Assembly: GCA_963780655.1 (NCBI GenBank)
Contig: CAWACP010000003.1
Coordinates: 868,001 to 932,000 of the forward strand
DNA from: CAWACP01 sp963780655
Lineage (GTDB): Bacteria; Acidobacteriota; Terriglobia; Bryobacterales; Bryobacteraceae
Reading direction: 5' to 3'
Length of the DNA stretch: 64,000 nucleotides
The stretch's first letter is position 1. Each line of letters starts with the position of its first letter. Both the position numbers and the translations under genes were made by a program. The notes beneath the pieces are model-generated. The model had not been told where the DNA came from. It did not search any database and saw only the letters and a program-made list of their open reading frames with translations. Positions 18,801 to 26,018 of this stretch are shown piece by piece.

Positions 18801-18847
18801 ATCTGATTCCCCTGCTGGTTGGCCCGCTCGCCGCGGGCGCGCAATAA
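15800..18847 (+). CDS. Multi-sensor Ser/Thr protein kinase with N-terminal membrane sensor and C-terminal kinase domain
   Basis: A 1015-residue protein. A short cytoplasmic helical region (1-80) is followed by a first membrane segment (about 95-118). Next comes a PDZ-like loop (about 125-200, with DAPGPAAGILENGDLIRAF), then about seven more membrane segments to residue 500. A GAF domain spans about 515-680, and a zinc-ribbon-like CPACGRCFDGPERTC lies near 704. The Hanks-type kinase domain covers about 735-1005: GRGGMGVVYRAWD, Lys in VAVKLV, HRDLKPENVL, DFGIARW and SIHYMSPEQL. Catalytic residues look intact. The usual bacterial order is kinase first, membrane later; here it is reversed, resembling ComP-like histidine kinases with the output domain replaced. 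Confidence 0.9.
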   Translation: MNPATWQQVSSLFSDCLQRSPIGRELLLSSLEGSQPDVVKEVRALLATYEEDRGFLETPAEQQGTEASTAGGESEEHPSAARTTVWGWLRSRPAPFHFMAIAELLAIVFYVAVLLLLARYAGLSTNLGWDCDIGAAGCLVNRVDAPGPAAGILENGDLIRAFKHAPVSGAVIMRDLETLTPGERYSMLVSRHGVEREVALRNEIVRKSPRAVSIASFLLVSIAFFLAAVVVGALKPVERITQLAWAALLAEALTLLSSVLNPYTDFLTGTSRLVHQTLDLMDGPHFALAYHFYTRLFARNPRQSHHTIVLFYIAGCLVPLARLADPVTPEALLLPVFTADRIYYALAPLAICAAVLRNYLTVKEPDAHLRLRWVVFGSLIGILPYALVKVVGIALPFFDVPPAGIDAYELVVSLAVIPAAIIPFATGYAILEHRLFDIDVVLRRGVQYLLAKNMLRVVLALPAAGLLYALIANAHRTVADVALHNGLFIAAAILIAIVMRYRERLGTWLDRKFFRETYRKEHLLSALVENVKKLNSAPEMCRLVGEQVMTALHPESAAVFFRSRQERAFLCGFSSDERSSAMRVGEDSTLASILRIRSEPLHITSLRNKSGETQACRWLERLGVDLVVPILQTDRTLAGFMLLGRKRSEELYTPADRSLLAALAEQMGMVVENLLLQDRLRRQQEAGRQMRAQAADAGSDWLLECPACGRCFDGPERTCPEDGQELVSSLPVPRLVDGRYRLDRALGRGGMGVVYRAWDARLRRDVAVKLVLPGILGDAAALKRFVREAHALARVSHPNIVATHDFGVIEGEVAWIVMEFVAGSTLRSEISSGAIRASFAAHWLSQLLDGVHAAHEAGIVHRDLKPENVLVSHPIHERSQVKIADFGIARWSAPDLMNSTLTVPGTLLGSIHYMSPEQLTGETVDKRSDIFSAGVIIFEVLAGRLPFSGKSPAERIVSILNDDRRFESALPGAVALHSVLDKCLAKDPVQRYESAAALKQDLIPLLVGPLAAGAQ

Positions 18848-18901
18848 CGCACGCGGCTCTGAATCGTCCGTTGGGCGTGTGAAGCGCTAAGCTGAAGAGG
18901 C

Positions 18902-19165
18902 ATGAACGGCGTTCAAATCACGCTGCCTGCCGAGCTGCTCGAAGCTGCTGGCGTCGATCCGGCTAACGCGTCCCGGGAATCCGCGAGGCTCCTTGCTCTC
19001 GAACTCTATCGCGAAAACAAGGTGTCTCTTGGGCGGGCCGCTGAACTGTGCGAGATGCCGATCGAAGCGTTCATGGTTTTCGCCGGGAAGCGCGAAGCGC
19101 CGATGCACTATGGCATCTCCGATCTGGAAGAAGATCGTCTCACTCTTGAGCGCCTCAGTTCGTGA
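18902..19165 (+). CDS. UPF0175-family antitoxin
   Basis: An 87-residue protein with the UPF0175 pattern: ITLPAELLEAAGVD, a helix rich in Ala/Leu (SARLLALELYRENKVSLGRAAEL), CEMPIEAFMVF, and a short acidic tail. These are small helix-turn-helix-like antitoxins often paired with DUF3368/PIN proteins. Its TGA stop overlaps the GTG start of the next gene, so the two are translationally coupled. ATG 18902 is the only sensible start. Confidence 0.8.
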   Translation: MNGVQITLPAELLEAAGVDPANASRESARLLALELYRENKVSLGRAAELCEMPIEAFMVFAGKREAPMHYGISDLEEDRLTLERLSS

Positions 19166-19665
19166 TTGTTCTCGCGGACTCGTCTCCCCTCATTACGCTG
19201 GCGCGGGCACAATACTTCGAGTTACTGCAGGAATTCTACGGCGAAATAGTTGTCTCTCACGAAGTCCACAAGGAGGTGACTATCGACGGTGCGGGTCTGC
19301 CCGGTGCTGAAGAGGTGCGATCGGCTCAGTGGATTCGAGTCGAGTCGGCGCCGCCTGAATCATCGCCGGCGGTCGAGTCGGCGTGCACCGGTCTCGGCGC
19401 GGGCGAGCGAAGCATCATCTATCTCGCGTCCGCGCTGAGTGCGGACCTTTTGTTGATCGACGAAGAGCGAGCCCGACGCGCCGCGAAGACAGCCCGTCTC
19501 AGTGTCGTCGGTTCAATCGCCGTTCTCGAACGCGCCGCCGGACTGGGCCGTGTTGATGATCTGCGATCGGTATACCTGACGCTCCTCGCCCAGGGAATCC
19601 GCTACGACCGAGCATTGCTCGACAAGAGCCTCGAACGACTGGGCCTCGTAAAGCTCAACACATGA
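19162..19665 (+). CDS. PIN-domain toxin (DUF3368-like)
   Basis: A 167-residue PIN-fold nuclease candidate. Acidic residues stand at the expected places: VLADSSPLITLARA at the start, GAGERSIIYLA in the middle, DLLLIDEERARRAAK and a later Gly-rich VVGSIAVL. This matches VapC/DUF3368 toxins, which cleave RNA, often tRNA. The start is GTG 19162, overlapping the antitoxin stop. The conserved Asp and Glu look present, so the toxin is probably intact and needs its antitoxin. Confidence 0.82.
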   Translation: MIVLADSSPLITLARAQYFELLQEFYGEIVVSHEVHKEVTIDGAGLPGAEEVRSAQWIRVESAPPESSPAVESACTGLGAGERSIIYLASALSADLLLIDEERARRAAKTARLSVVGSIAVLERAAGLGRVDDLRSVYLTLLAQGIRYDRALLDKSLERLGLVKLNT

Positions 19666-19722
19666 TGAGGGAGAACTACCGCCTCCCTCTTTTGGCAGGA
19701 TAAGCAGCCGTATAAGCTGCGA

Positions 19723-20628
19723 TTACTTCCGCTTTGCGAGCTCCGTCAGGATCGCTTCGTCCGCCTGCTCGATCAGCGGCGTGATGACGTCCTGGCCGTC
19801 CTCTTTCGCCTTCGCCTTGAGCGTGGAACCAGCTACCGGCGCACCGCCTGGAACGACCAGCTTGTAATCGAAGGTCACCTCGGCCTTCGCCTTCACCGTG
19901 CCGGCAACGCTGGCCGCGCTGCTCATCGCCGAGCCCGCGGCCATTCCTGCCATGGCGCCCGTCATGCTGCCTGCAGCGCCCATCATGCCGACCATCGGGA
20001 CCATGCTGGTGAACGGCGCCGCTTTCTTCAGGAAGCCCATTCCTCCGCTGTTCATCTTCTGGCTGACGCTGGCGTAGAGAATGTAATCGCAGTCCTGCTG
20101 CCTTGCCTCCGCTTCAATCTGCGATGGAAGCATGGCATTCAGGGATATCACTTCCACGGCCGGTCCGTTGAGGTACTGCTCGATGGCGGCGCGAATCGGC
20201 TCGGCGACATTTGCGCCGGAATTGCCTTGTCCCATCTGCGCTTTCGGCTCCACTACTCCGATGCGCGGCACACCCGGCTTCTTCGGACCGAGAGCCGTCT
20301 GCATGGCCATCCCGGGAACGAAGCCCTGCCGCATCGCCTGCCGCATCGCCTGGTTCTGGGCGGGGGGCAGGGCGGCTGCCGCAGCCTGGTTCTGCCGCAT
20401 CAGGGACTGGATGAGCATTTGCGTCTGGGCCGGGGTCATGGATTTCCCCCCGTTCGCCTGCGACTGTGCGGCCAGGGCTTGAACCAGCACCGCCATCTGC
20501 GCGTCGGTCAACTGCGGCGCGGGGGCGTTCGCGTTCGGCGCCTGCGCGGGCGCAGCAGGAATGGTTGTGAAAAGCATGCACGCCGCAGCGGCAGCGTGCA
20601 GGATGTTGTTGTGAAGCTTGTTAATCAT
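19723..20628 (-). CDS. Secreted hypothetical protein with glycine-zipper-like region
   Basis: A 301-residue protein of unknown function. Residues 1-30 form a signal peptide (basic start, then AAAAACMLFTTIPAAPAQA). A Gln/Ala/Met-rich helical section follows. A globular section has PRIGVVEPKAQ and a DCDYILYASVSQK strand, reminiscent of periplasmic proteins that report a small folded domain. Next is a Gly/Ala/Met-rich run (GMMGAAGSMTGAMAGMAAGS), like a glycine zipper that could insert into a membrane. A lysine-rich beta segment ends the protein. ATG 20628 is preferred over 20649. It is divergent from the ilv operon; the 137-base gap holds both promoters. Confidence 0.7.
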   Translation of the reverse strand: MINKLHNNILHAAAAACMLFTTIPAAPAQAPNANAPAPQLTDAQMAVLVQALAAQSQANGGKSMTPAQTQMLIQSLMRQNQAAAAALPPAQNQAMRQAMRQGFVPGMAMQTALGPKKPGVPRIGVVEPKAQMGQGNSGANVAEPIRAAIEQYLNGPAVEVISLNAMLPSQIEAEARQQDCDYILYASVSQKMNSGGMGFLKKAAPFTSMVPMVGMMGAAGSMTGAMAGMAAGSAMSSAASVAGTVKAKAEVTFDYKLVVPGGAPVAGSTLKAKAKEDGQDVITPLIEQADEAILTELAKRK

Positions 20629-20730
20629 TGGCGTCCTCCGGTTTCTCACGACTACACCGGGGTAACCGGAATCGGCAGATTCTTTGGCTCATCCTATGCT
20701 GTCATAAGCATTTCTTATTCGATAACCATC

Positions 20731-20759
20731 TTGCATTTGCGAAACTTTCGGTTTACGCT
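20731..20759 (+). promoter_or_regulatory. Predicted promoter of the ilv operon
   Basis: TTGCAT (20731-20736) and TACGCT (20754-20759) are spaced by 17 bases. Both are weak but keep the most conserved positions (TTG; TA...T). Transcription would begin at about 20765-20767, that is at the ATG of the leader peptide, giving a leaderless leader transcript. No Shine-Dalgarno precedes that ATG, which agrees with this. Prediction only. Confidence 0.4.
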
Positions 20760-20765
20760 TGTTTC

Positions 20766-20894
20766 ATGACCGAGTGTGCCAATCAGGACGTCGCCACGGC
20801 CCACCAGCCTGCAGCGGCTCTTGTTGTCCTTACCGGTCGTGTTCCGAAGCTTGTAGCCATTATTATTCAGGTCGCCGTACCCGGCCCCGCCTGA
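20766..20894 (+). CDS. Branched-chain amino-acid leader peptide (attenuator)
   Basis: A 42-codon reading frame upstream of ilvB. Thirteen residues are Val, Leu or Ile, concentrated in ALVVL (residues 18-22) and KLVAIIIQVAV (28-38). This resembles the leader peptides of enterobacterial ilv operons. An intrinsic terminator follows 24 bases after the stop, before ilvB. TCCGAAGC (20843-20850) can pair with GCTTCGGA (20898-20905), giving a hairpin that spans the control codons. Ribosome stalling at Val/Leu/Ile codons when charged tRNA is scarce would then alter downstream folding and allow read-through. The peptide itself probably has no other function. Confidence 0.8.
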   Translation: MTECANQDVATAHQPAAALVVLTGRVPKLVAIIIQVAVPGPA

Positions 20895-20918
20895 AAGGCT
20901 TCGGATCTGAAGAATTCG

Positions 20919-20974
20919 AAGGCCATCGGCGGGAATCCAGAACGGACTCCTTCCGATGGCCTTTTCGGTTTTAT
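20919..20974 (+). terminator. Intrinsic terminator in the ilv leader (attenuator)
   Basis: AAGGCCATCGG (20919-20929) pairs perfectly with CCGATGGCCTT (20953-20963). The run TTTTCGGTTTTAT follows directly. The 23-base loop is long. GGCTTCGG at 20897-20904 resembles the 5' arm and could compete for the 3' arm as an antiterminator with one bulge and one mismatch. It lies between the leader stop and ilvB. Confidence 0.75.
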
Positions 20975-20998
20975 AGGGACCCAAACAGGATTTCTGAT

Positions 20999-22740
20999 AT
21001 GTCAGCTACCGGTACCTCAACCCTGATGAGCGGAGCGCGCATGCTCCTCGAGTGCCTCGCGCACGAGAACGTTCAGTGCATTTTCGGCTACCCCGGCGGC
21101 GTCACGCTCCCGCTGTATGACGCCATGTACGACAGCCCCATCCGGCACGTACTCGTACGCCACGAGCAGAATGCCGCCTTCGCCGCTGAGGGCTGGGCCC
21201 GCGCCACGGGTCAGGTGGGCGTCTGCTGCGCCACATCGGGACCGGGGGCCACGAATCTGGTGACCGGCCTGGTGGACGCGCTGATGGACTCCATCCCCAT
21301 CGTCGCGCTGACCGGCCAGGTTTCAACCAAGCTCATCGGCAGCGATGCGTTCCAGGAAGCGGACACGTTCGGCATCACTCGTTCCTGCACCAAACACAAT
21401 TTCCTGGTGAAGAACATCGCCGACCTGCCCAGCGTGGTCCACGAGGCCTTCTACATTGCCGCCAGCGGGCGTCCGGGTCCGGTGCTGGTCGACGTCCCGA
21501 AGGACGTCTTCCAGGCGCAGGCGCACTATACGCCGGTGGATTCCATTCACCTGCCCGGCTACAAGGTCTTCACGGAAGGCCACACCGGCCAGATCCGCCG
21601 CGCCGCGCAGATGATGTGGGAAGCGCAGCGCCCGTTCGTCTACGCCGGTGGCGGCATTGTCGCCGCGGGCGCTTCCGCCGAGCTGCGAAAACTGGTGGAG
21701 ACGCTCGATGCCCCCGCGGTTACCACGCTCATGGGCCTCGGGTCGCTGCCCGGCCGGCCATCCACAATACATCAGCATGCCGGGCATGCACGGCAGCTAC
21801 GCGGCCAACATGGGCCTGACCGAATGCGATCTGCTGATCGCCCTCGGGGTGCGCTTCGACGATCGCGTCACCGGCCGGTTGTCGGCCTTTGCTCCGGGCG
21901 CACGCGTCATTCACGTGGATATCGACCCGGCTGAGATCGGCAAGAACCGCGCCGCCGATCTGCCCATCGTGGGCGACGTGAAGCGCGTGCTGGAGAAACT
22001 CAACCGGAACCTCGAAGAGCTGGCGCCCGCGGAAAAAGAGAAGAACGCCGCCGGCGCGCCGGCAGTGGTGGGCCACCCTGCGCCAATGGCAATCCGAGCG
22101 CCCCATCACGCCCGAATACTCGGGCGACGAGATCAAGCCGCAGCATCTGATGATGGAAATCGACCGGCTCTCCGCCGGCGAGGCCGTTGTCACCTCCGAT
22201 GTGGGCCAGCACCAGATGTGGGCCGCACAGTTCCTGCGCTTCAATGAACCGCGGTTGTGGTTGAGCTCGGGCGGGCTCGGCTCCATGGGCTTCGGGCTTC
22301 CGTCCGCGATTGGCGCGCAGTTCGCACGGCCCGACAAGCTGGTGTTCAGCATTGTCGGCGACGGCGGGTTCCAGATGTCCATTCCGGAGCTGGCCACGGT
22401 GGCGAATCACGCGCTGCCCATCAAAATCATCGTCATGAACAACGGCTATCTGGGCATGGTGCGGCAGTGGCAGGAGCTGTTCTACAACAACCGGCTGAGT
22501 TCGGTGGAACTGGTCGGCTTCCCCGATCCGGAAAAGCTCGCGGGCGCCTACGGCTTCCGGGGCAGCACCGTGGAGAAACCGGGCGAGCTGCGGTCGGCGC
22601 TGGAACGCGCGGTGAACGAGCCCGGTCCGTACCTGCTGAACGTGAAAGTCTCGTCGTACGAGAACGTGTACCCGATGGTGCCGGCCGGCGGGGCGATTAA
22701 CGAGATGGTGTTCGGGCCGCCGCAGGCGGTCACGGCGTAA
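20999..22740 (+). CDS. ilvB: Acetolactate synthase large subunit (two frameshifts)
   Basis: Thiamine-diphosphate enzyme joining two pyruvates (or pyruvate and 2-oxobutyrate), the first common step to valine, leucine and isoleucine. All hallmarks are present but in three frames: 20999 to about 21755 (FGYPGGVTLPLYDAM, RHEQNAAFAAEGWARATG with the catalytic Glu); about 21755-22058 (MPGMHGSYAAN, LGVRFDDRVTGRL); about 22058-22740 (SSGGLGSMGFGLPSAIGAQ, GDGGFQMS...MNNGYLGMVRQWQ, the ThDP motif). Both shifts fit one extra base. Removing two bases gives 579 residues, normal for the family. The start is ATG 20999 with AGGA 8 bases upstream. Base-calling error is the simplest explanation. Confidence 0.93.
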
Positions 22741-22750
22741 AGAAGGAATC

Positions 22751-23305
22751 ATGCTGCAGGTCATCACATTACTGGTCGAGAACAAGCCGGGCGCTCTGAT
22801 GCGCATCACCGGCGTCCTGAGCGCGCGCGGCTACAACATTGAGAGCCTGACCGTCGCGCGTACGCTCGATCCCGAGTTGTCGCGCATGAGCATTGTGGTG
22901 GACGTCGATCCGTCGCTGCGCGCGCAGGTGATCAAGCAGATGAACAAGCTGATCAACGTGCTGCAGGCAACCGACCTGACCGAATCGCCGGCGGTCCGCC
23001 GCGAGATGGCGCTGCTGCGCATCCGCGCCGTGCTCAACAACCGCACCGCGATCCTGAAGGAAGCCGAGATCTTCGGAGCGCGCGTGGTGGATCAATCGCC
23101 CGAAGGCTTTGCGCTCGAGGCCACCGGCGACCCCGAGAAGCTGGAAGAGTTCATCGCGGTGATGCAGAGTTATGGCGAGATCGACGTGACCCGCTCGGGC
23201 ACCGTCTGCGTCTCGCTCGAAAAGAAGAAGCTGCGGCTGGCGCCGCCGATCCCGCGCGGAGCTTCGGCCGAGAACGGCAAATCGAAGCCGGTCCCAGCCC
23301 AGTAG
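22751..23305 (+). CDS. ilvN: Acetolactate synthase small (regulatory) subunit
   Basis: A 184-residue subunit. An ACT domain fills residues 1-75 (LLVENKPGALMRITGVLSARGYNIESLTVA), followed by the C-terminal ALS domain (ILKEAEIFGARVVDQSPEG and EKLEEFIAVMQSYGEIDVTRSG). It binds valine and confers feedback inhibition on the IlvB subunit. GAAGGAA lies just upstream of ATG 22751, 10 bases after ilvB. The last 20 residues are Lys/Pro-rich and variable. Its TAG stop is the first triplet of a repeat of family A. Confidence 0.95.
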   Translation: MLQVITLLVENKPGALMRITGVLSARGYNIESLTVARTLDPELSRMSIVVDVDPSLRAQVIKQMNKLINVLQATDLTESPAVRREMALLRIRAVLNNRTAILKEAEIFGARVVDQSPEGFALEATGDPEKLEEFIAVMQSYGEIDVTRSGTVCVSLEKKKLRLAPPIPRGASAENGKSKPVPAQ

Positions 23306-23324
23306 AGCAGGCTTTCAGCCTGCA
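23303..23324. repeat. Repeat family A (single hairpin), ilvN-ilvC gap
   Basis: The core GAGCAGGCTTTCAGCCTGC is a near-perfect inverted repeat (GCAGGCT/AGCCTGC). It begins with the TAG stop of ilvN and ends 12 bases before ilvC. The same sequence recurs at 24372, 27000, 61031 and 63970. Confidence 0.85.
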
Positions 23325-23336
23325 GGAATCCAACCC

Positions 23337-24374
23337 ATGTCAAAACGTTATTACGAAAAAGACGGAAATTTCAGCGCAATCAAAGACAAAACGGTAGCCA
23401 TCATCGGCTACGGCAGCCAGGGACATGCTCATGCCCTGAACCTGCGCGATTCGGGCGTCGACGTTGTCGTCGGGCTCTACCACGGCAGCAAGAGCTGGCC
23501 GAAGGCGGAAGCCGCCGGGCTGAAGGTGATGACCGTCGCCGATGCCGCGAAGGCCGCCGACGTCATCATGATCCTCACGTCCGATCATCTCCAGGCCGAT
23601 ATCTACCAGAAAGATATTGCGCCCGCGATGAAGGCCGGCAAAACGCTGATGTTCGCGCACGGTTTCTCCATCCACTTCGGGACGATCGCGCCCCCGGCGG
23701 ATGTAGATGTGTCGATGGTTGCGCCCAAGGCCCCCGGACATCGCGTCCGCGAGTTGTTCACCGAAGGCGTGGGCGTGCCGGCGCTGGTGGCCATCCACCA
23801 GAACCCCTCCGGCAAGGCGCTGGAAACGGCTCTCGCTTACGCGCTGGCGCTCGGCTGCCTGAAGACCGGCGTGATCGAGACCACATTCCGCGAAGAGACC
23901 GAGAGCGATCTGTTCGGCGAGCAGTCGGTTTTGTGCGGCGGCACGAGCGAGCTGATCCGCGCCGGTTTCGAAACGCTGGTGAATGCGGGCTACGCGCCAG
24001 AAATCGCCTACTTCGAGTGCCTGCACGAATTGAAGCTGATTGTCGATCTGATCCACGAGGGCGGGTTGTCGTATATGCGCTACTCCATCTCCGATACGGC
24101 CGAGTACGGCGATTACAGCCGCGGCCCGCGGATCATCAACCAGCAGACTCGTGAGGAGATGAAGAAGATCCTCTCGGAGATTCAGTCGGGGCAGTTCGCG
24201 AAGGAATGGATCAACGAAAACAAGACGGGAAGGAAGAACTTCCTCGCCATGCGCAGCGCCCAGCAGGATCAGCAGGTAGAGAAGGTGGGCCGCGAGTTGC
24301 GCGAGATGATGACCTTCCTGAAGAAGAAGCGGGAAGCCGGCGTGCCTCAGGAGGAGGCCGCCGCCGCTAAGTAG
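23337..24374 (+). CDS. ilvC: Ketol-acid reductoisomerase
   Basis: A 345-residue class I enzyme. It isomerises and reduces acetolactate or acetohydroxybutyrate with NAD(P)H and Mg2+. The Rossmann motif GYGSQGHAHALNLRDSG is at about 24-40, followed by the HGFSIHFGTI motif. The knotted C-terminal domain has the metal-binding Glu/Asp in ETESDLFGEQSVLCGG and the SDTAEYGDYSRGPRI region. The start is ATG 23337 behind AGGA. The TAG stop is supplied by a second copy of repeat family A. Confidence 0.97.
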   Translation: MSKRYYEKDGNFSAIKDKTVAIIGYGSQGHAHALNLRDSGVDVVVGLYHGSKSWPKAEAAGLKVMTVADAAKAADVIMILTSDHLQADIYQKDIAPAMKAGKTLMFAHGFSIHFGTIAPPADVDVSMVAPKAPGHRVRELFTEGVGVPALVAIHQNPSGKALETALAYALALGCLKTGVIETTFREETESDLFGEQSVLCGGTSELIRAGFETLVNAGYAPEIAYFECLHELKLIVDLIHEGGLSYMRYSISDTAEYGDYSRGPRIINQQTREEMKKILSEIQSGQFAKEWINENKTGRKNFLAMRSAQQDQQVEKVGRELREMMTFLKKKREAGVPQEEAAAAK

Positions 24375-24393
24375 AGCAGGCTTTCAGCCTGCA
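24372..24393. repeat. Repeat family A (single hairpin), ilvC-cimA gap
   Basis: Identical in its first 22 bases to the copy at 23303-23324, and again beginning with the stop codon TAG of the upstream gene. A short GGGAA ribosome-binding site and the cimA ATG follow. Confidence 0.85.
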
Positions 24394-24407
24394 TTGGGAA
24401 CCAGACC

Positions 24408-26018
24408 ATGCGAATCTTTACCTTCGATACGACTTTGCGCGATGGCACGCAGGGCGAGGCCGTCGCTTTCTCGGTTGACGACAAAATCGTCATTGCTCAC
24501 CGGCTGGACGAGATCGGCATTGACTACGTCGAAGGCGGATGGCCCGGTTCGAATCCCCGTGATCGCGAGTTCTATCGGCGCGCGAAGCAGGAGCGCTTCC
24601 GCCACACCAGGCTGACGGCGTTCGGCGCCACCCGTTTTTCGAAGAACACCGTCGATCAGGATCCTAACGTTCACTCGCTGATCGAAGCGGAAACGCCCAC
24701 CGTCTGCATCTTCGGCAAGAGCTGGGACCTGCATACCAAACGCGCCCTCGGCATCAGCGAGGAGGAGAACCAGAAGCTGATCTCCGAGACCGTGCGCCAC
24801 CTGAAGGGCCACGGCCGCGAAGTGATTTACGACGCCGAGCATTTCTTCGACGGCTTCTTCTCGAACCCGGACTTCGCGCTGCGGACGCTCGAAGCCGCCA
24901 AGACCGCCGGAGCCGACGTCCTGGTGCTGTGCGATACCAACGGCGGTACGCTGACCGGACGCGTGGAAGAGGCGGTGGCCGAAGTGCGCAAGCGCTTCGA
25001 CGGCGTGCTTGGCATCCACACGCACAACGATGCCGAAGTGGCCGTCGCCAATTCCATCGCGGCTGTCGAGGCCGGCTGCACGCACGTTCAGGGCACCTTC
25101 AACGGTTATGGCGAGCGCTGCGGCAACGCGAATCTCTGCTCCATCATCGGCAATCTGGAGCTCAAGCTCGGCCACAACTGCATCGGCCCGGAGAACCTCG
25201 AGAAGCTTACGGCGACGGCCCGCTTCATCGCGGAGCTGGCGAACCTGCCGCTGCCGAGCGATCAGGCCTATGTCGGCCGCAGCGCTTTCGCGCACAAGGG
25301 CGGCGTACACGTGAGCGCCGTTCTGAAGGATGCCAGCACCTACGAGCACGTGAAGCCCGAATCGGTGGGCAACCGGCAGCGCGTTCTGCTGAGCGATCTT
25401 TCCGGCCGCGGCAACGTTCTGTATAAGTTGAAGCAGCATGGGCTCGGCGACCGTCTGGATGACGATGCGCGGCGCGGCCTGCTCGATCGCATCAAGCAGC
25501 TCGAGCACGACGGATACGAGCTGGAAGCGGCCGAGGGCACTTTTGAGCTGCTGGTTCGCGAGGCGCTTCGGCCCGGCGTGCAGTTCTTCGAGGTGGTGAG
25601 CTACGAAGTGGCGACGCGCATGACCACCGCCGACGACACGAACACCACCGCGACCATCATGCTGAAGATCCAGGAGAGCGTGCACTCGGCCACCGCGAAC
25701 GGTCACGGGCCGATGAACGCGCTCGACGTCTGCCTCCGCCAGTGCCTGTCGTCGTTGTACCCGTCTATCGCCAACGTGCGGCTCACCGATTACAAGGTCC
25801 GCGTGCTCGACACGAAGAAGGGCACGGCGGCGAAGGTGCGCGTGCTGGTGGAGTGGACCGATCACCGCAAGAGCTGGGCGACCGTGGGCGTCTCGGACAA
25901 CATCATCGAGGCGAGCTGGCGCGCCCTGCTGGACGCCATCCGTCTGGAGCTGATGCGGCTCACCGAGCGGGATGAAACAATAGAGAAGGCCGTCGAGGAT
26001 TACTGCTGGGGCGTGTGA
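24408..26018 (+). CDS. cimA: (R)-citramalate synthase
   Basis: A 536-residue enzyme of the HMG-lyase-like family. It condenses pyruvate and acetyl-CoA to citramalate, starting the threonine-independent route to isoleucine. The TIM-barrel domain (1-290) has the metal motif DTTLRDGTQGEAVAFS, IHTHNDAEVAVANSIAAVEAG and the GNANLCSI loop. The C-terminal LeuA-type regulatory domain (about 400-530) binds the effector. The start motif and the FGKSWDLHTKRAL segment match the CimA group rather than 2-isopropylmalate synthase. Position after ilvBNC supports the call. Its stop overlaps the next start. Confidence 0.9.
   Translation: MRIFTFDTTLRDGTQGEAVAFSVDDKIVIAHRLDEIGIDYVEGGWPGSNPRDREFYRRAKQERFRHTRLTAFGATRFSKNTVDQDPNVHSLIEAETPTVCIFGKSWDLHTKRALGISEEENQKLISETVRHLKGHGREVIYDAEHFFDGFFSNPDFALRTLEAAKTAGADVLVLCDTNGGTLTGRVEEAVAEVRKRFDGVLGIHTHNDAEVAVANSIAAVEAGCTHVQGTFNGYGERCGNANLCSIIGNLELKLGHNCIGPENLEKLTATARFIAELANLPLPSDQAYVGRSAFAHKGGVHVSAVLKDASTYEHVKPESVGNRQRVLLSDLSGRGNVLYKLKQHGLGDRLDDDARRGLLDRIKQLEHDGYELEAAEGTFELLVREALRPGVQFFEVVSYEVATRMTTADDTNTTATIMLKIQESVHSATANGHGPMNALDVCLRQCLSSLYPSIANVRLTDYKVRVLDTKKGTAAKVRVLVEWTDHRKSWATVGVSDNIIEASWRALLDAIRLELMRLTERDETIEKAVEDYCWGV

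Noticed and set aside
20759..20998. Extended start of ilvB before 20999
   Set aside because: The extra 80 residues have no similarity and run through the leader and terminator; AGGA with ATG 20999 is the proper start.
24546..24556. GGTTCGAATCC, a T-arm-like tRNA motif
   Set aside because: It is inside cimA in the correct frame (Pro-Gly-Ser-Asn-Pro) and no acceptor stem or anticodon arm surrounds it.
24384..25865. Long open frame antisense to cimA
   Set aside because: Shadow of a coding sequence with high GC at third positions; no homology signature.
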